64,000 nt of DNA from NCBI RefSeq assembly GCF_021869535.1, contig NW_026262734.1, positions 73,036,339 to 73,100,338 of the forward strand, read 5' to 3'. The notes beneath the pieces were generated by a model. That model saw nothing but the letters and a program-made list of their open reading frames with translations, was not told where the DNA came from and made no database searches. The position numbers and the translations under genes were made by a program. Each line of letters opens with the position of its first letter. Positions within the stretch are counted from its first letter, which is position 1. Positions 62,851 to 64,000 of the stretch are shown here, piece by piece. The DNA is from Mytilus californianus. Lineage: Eukaryota > Mollusca > Bivalvia > Mytilida > Mytilidae.

Positions 62851-64000
62851 TAAGAGGTGAAATCAGGAAATATAGAATCTGTACTTTGGCAACTTCCCTG
62901 AATGATTTGATGGTGTCAATTTGTCAAATAGCATAAAACTAAAGGATTTAAACTTTTATTTGATAGAATTTCTGCAAAAATGACCAATTTGGGCATATTA
63001 TGGTCAAAATAAGCATTTCATAGCTTTTTCAATTTTGATGCATAAGTGGCATTCTGACTTTCTATCTGACAGGTTTTTATGTGTCAATATTTGTGTTTCT
63101 ATGCTTCAATCCAGTTGTATTACTCATTTGTGAACTCTGAATCTACAGAAAAGAAGATTATCTCAAACAATATGTACAAAATGTGTTGTATATATGACCC
63201 TCGTCTAACGCCCTGTTTGGATCAAGTTAAATGTGAGGAGCTTGGAACATAAAAGTTGAAGTCCATAATAAAGACCTCACTAAATTTGTATAAAAAGCAC
63301 TTAACAATGTCTTTTGTACCTGTTTCATGTCACATAATATCTTTCTTTTCTTCTGTAGGATAGCAAGTTGTTCAAATATAAGCTTGTTGCGACTAAAATT
63401 ACATGCATGTTTTTCACTAAAAAGTGAAAAATCTATGTATCAGACCATACTGTCAGCAAAAAAAGTTGAATGCAAGAGTCTTTTTGTGCTCAGATTTATT
63501 GTATCATGTCACCTGAGTATAGAAATGATAGAAAAGACACAAATTTTTATTTCCTATAGCTTCAATATGCATTTTTAAATGTACATATGTGCTACGGCCT
63601 AAATTGACCCTAAATTATTTTCAGTCTTACTTGGCCTAAGACCCTTTTAAACTAATATGATATGTTATTTGTGAGTTTTCTTTCCATTTAAAGTACATTA
63701 AATACATATGTAAGGATTATTTATAACCAAAAAGCTTTACAAATTTAAAATTGCTGGAAAATATTACATCTTCATGTAAGGCCCCCCTTCATTGGAAAAC
63801 CTCCATTTTTAGGCACAGGCTCATATAAATTTGACTTTTTAATAATTATGATAAGTCTGATAAATCAAATGAGTACTCAATTGCTTTTAATACATAATAT
63901 TTTATATATTAAGGCATTTAAAAAGTATTTTTTTGCAGTATTTAAATTTTTTAAGCCCCAAATGTTGATAGTTGAAATTTTTCAATTTTAACATCTACAT
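62851..64000 (+). repeat. Last module A, cut by the window end
   Basis: The first 1,150 bp of an A module, identical by eye to the others and ending within TTTTAACATCTACAT. The array evidently continues to the right. Confidence 0.9.

Larger units (their letters stand above)
5781..64000 (+). repeat. Two-module satellite array, periods 1,748 and 1,292 bp
   Basis: All units are in one orientation. Module A carries an invariant ATGTCACATAATATC site whose positions give the register: 6708, 8000, 9748, 11040, 12788, then every 1,748 bp to 39008, then 40755, 42503, 44251, 45999, 47747, 49039, 50331, 51623, 53371, 54663, 56411, 57703, 58995, 60287, 61579 and 63327. That is 36 A modules. A 1,748-bp step contains a 451-bp B module; a 1,292-bp step lacks it. 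The single 1,747-bp step reflects one base deletion at 39199. Order: BA A BA A (BA)x21 A A A BA A BA A A A A BA(partial). By eye about 14 variable sites exist over 58 kb. The array continues beyond the window. The architecture is that of satellite DNA with a higher-order variant; no rRNA, histone or other known tandem gene unit is recognisable in it. Assembly error in copy number cannot be excluded. Confidence 0.97.

Noticed and set aside
6708..63578. A family of 34 identical small protein genes, one per A module
   Set aside because: The only two differences seen in the frame are frameshifts, there are no synonymous differences to indicate selection, and no homologue is known to me. Identity reflects satellite homogenisation.
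5781..64000. Tandem gene cluster such as rDNA, 5S rRNA, histone or snRNA repeats
   Set aside because: Neither module contains any recognisable conserved RNA or histone sequence, and both are very A+T-rich.
5781..64000. CRISPR-like or phage-type repeat array
   Set aside because: Units are over 1 kb with no variable spacers, in clearly eukaryotic DNA.

Overview
The window is non-coding eukaryotic DNA: about 70 percent A+T by eye, no long open frames, diverged dispersed repeats and one very long satellite-like tandem array. I think the source is a marine mussel (Mytilidae, probably Mytilus). That rests on recognising from memory a dispersed repeat at about 2932-3213 that is abundant in Mytilus genomes; it was not verified by a search. 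Nothing prokaryotic, plasmid-like or viral is visible.

Left flank, 1-5780: ordinary repeat-rich intergenic DNA. It holds a diverged repeat in two opposite copies (555-666 plus, 3360-3480 minus), a purine-rich short repeat also in two opposite copies (2227-2312, 5465-5572), the Mytilus-type repeat, a 2 x 319 bp tandem duplication (3752-4389) whose units each end in a palindromic hairpin, and a decayed PHD-type zinc finger on the minus strand (2647-2886). No intact gene is supported here.

Array, 5781-64000 (58,220 bp, 91 percent of the window, running off the right edge): a tandem array of two modules in one orientation. Module A is about 1,297 bp between B copies. Module B is 451 bp and has perfect 19-bp terminal inverted repeats (GGTCCGAGTACACAGTTAT), so it looks like a MITE-like non-autonomous DNA transposon trapped inside a satellite unit. 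There are 36 A copies (the last cut by the window end) and 26 B copies, giving two periods: 1,748 bp (B+A) and 1,292 bp (A without B). The order is BA A BA A (BA)x21 A A A BA A BA A A A A BA(partial).

By eye I found only about 14 variable sites in 58 kb, so the array is extremely homogeneous. Some variants are shared by neighbouring units (34445/36193/37941; 42025/43773; 6128/9168), which fits local duplication or unequal exchange. B-less joins come in exactly two sequences, five of each, which suggests two different events gained or lost B. The left edge of the array falls exactly on the left end of a B inverted repeat. An 83-codon open frame repeats in 34 intact copies, but the only two differences seen in it are frame-breaking deletions, so I do not regard it as a gene. 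The main discovery candidate is this two-module satellite, built from a unit that contains a MITE-like element.
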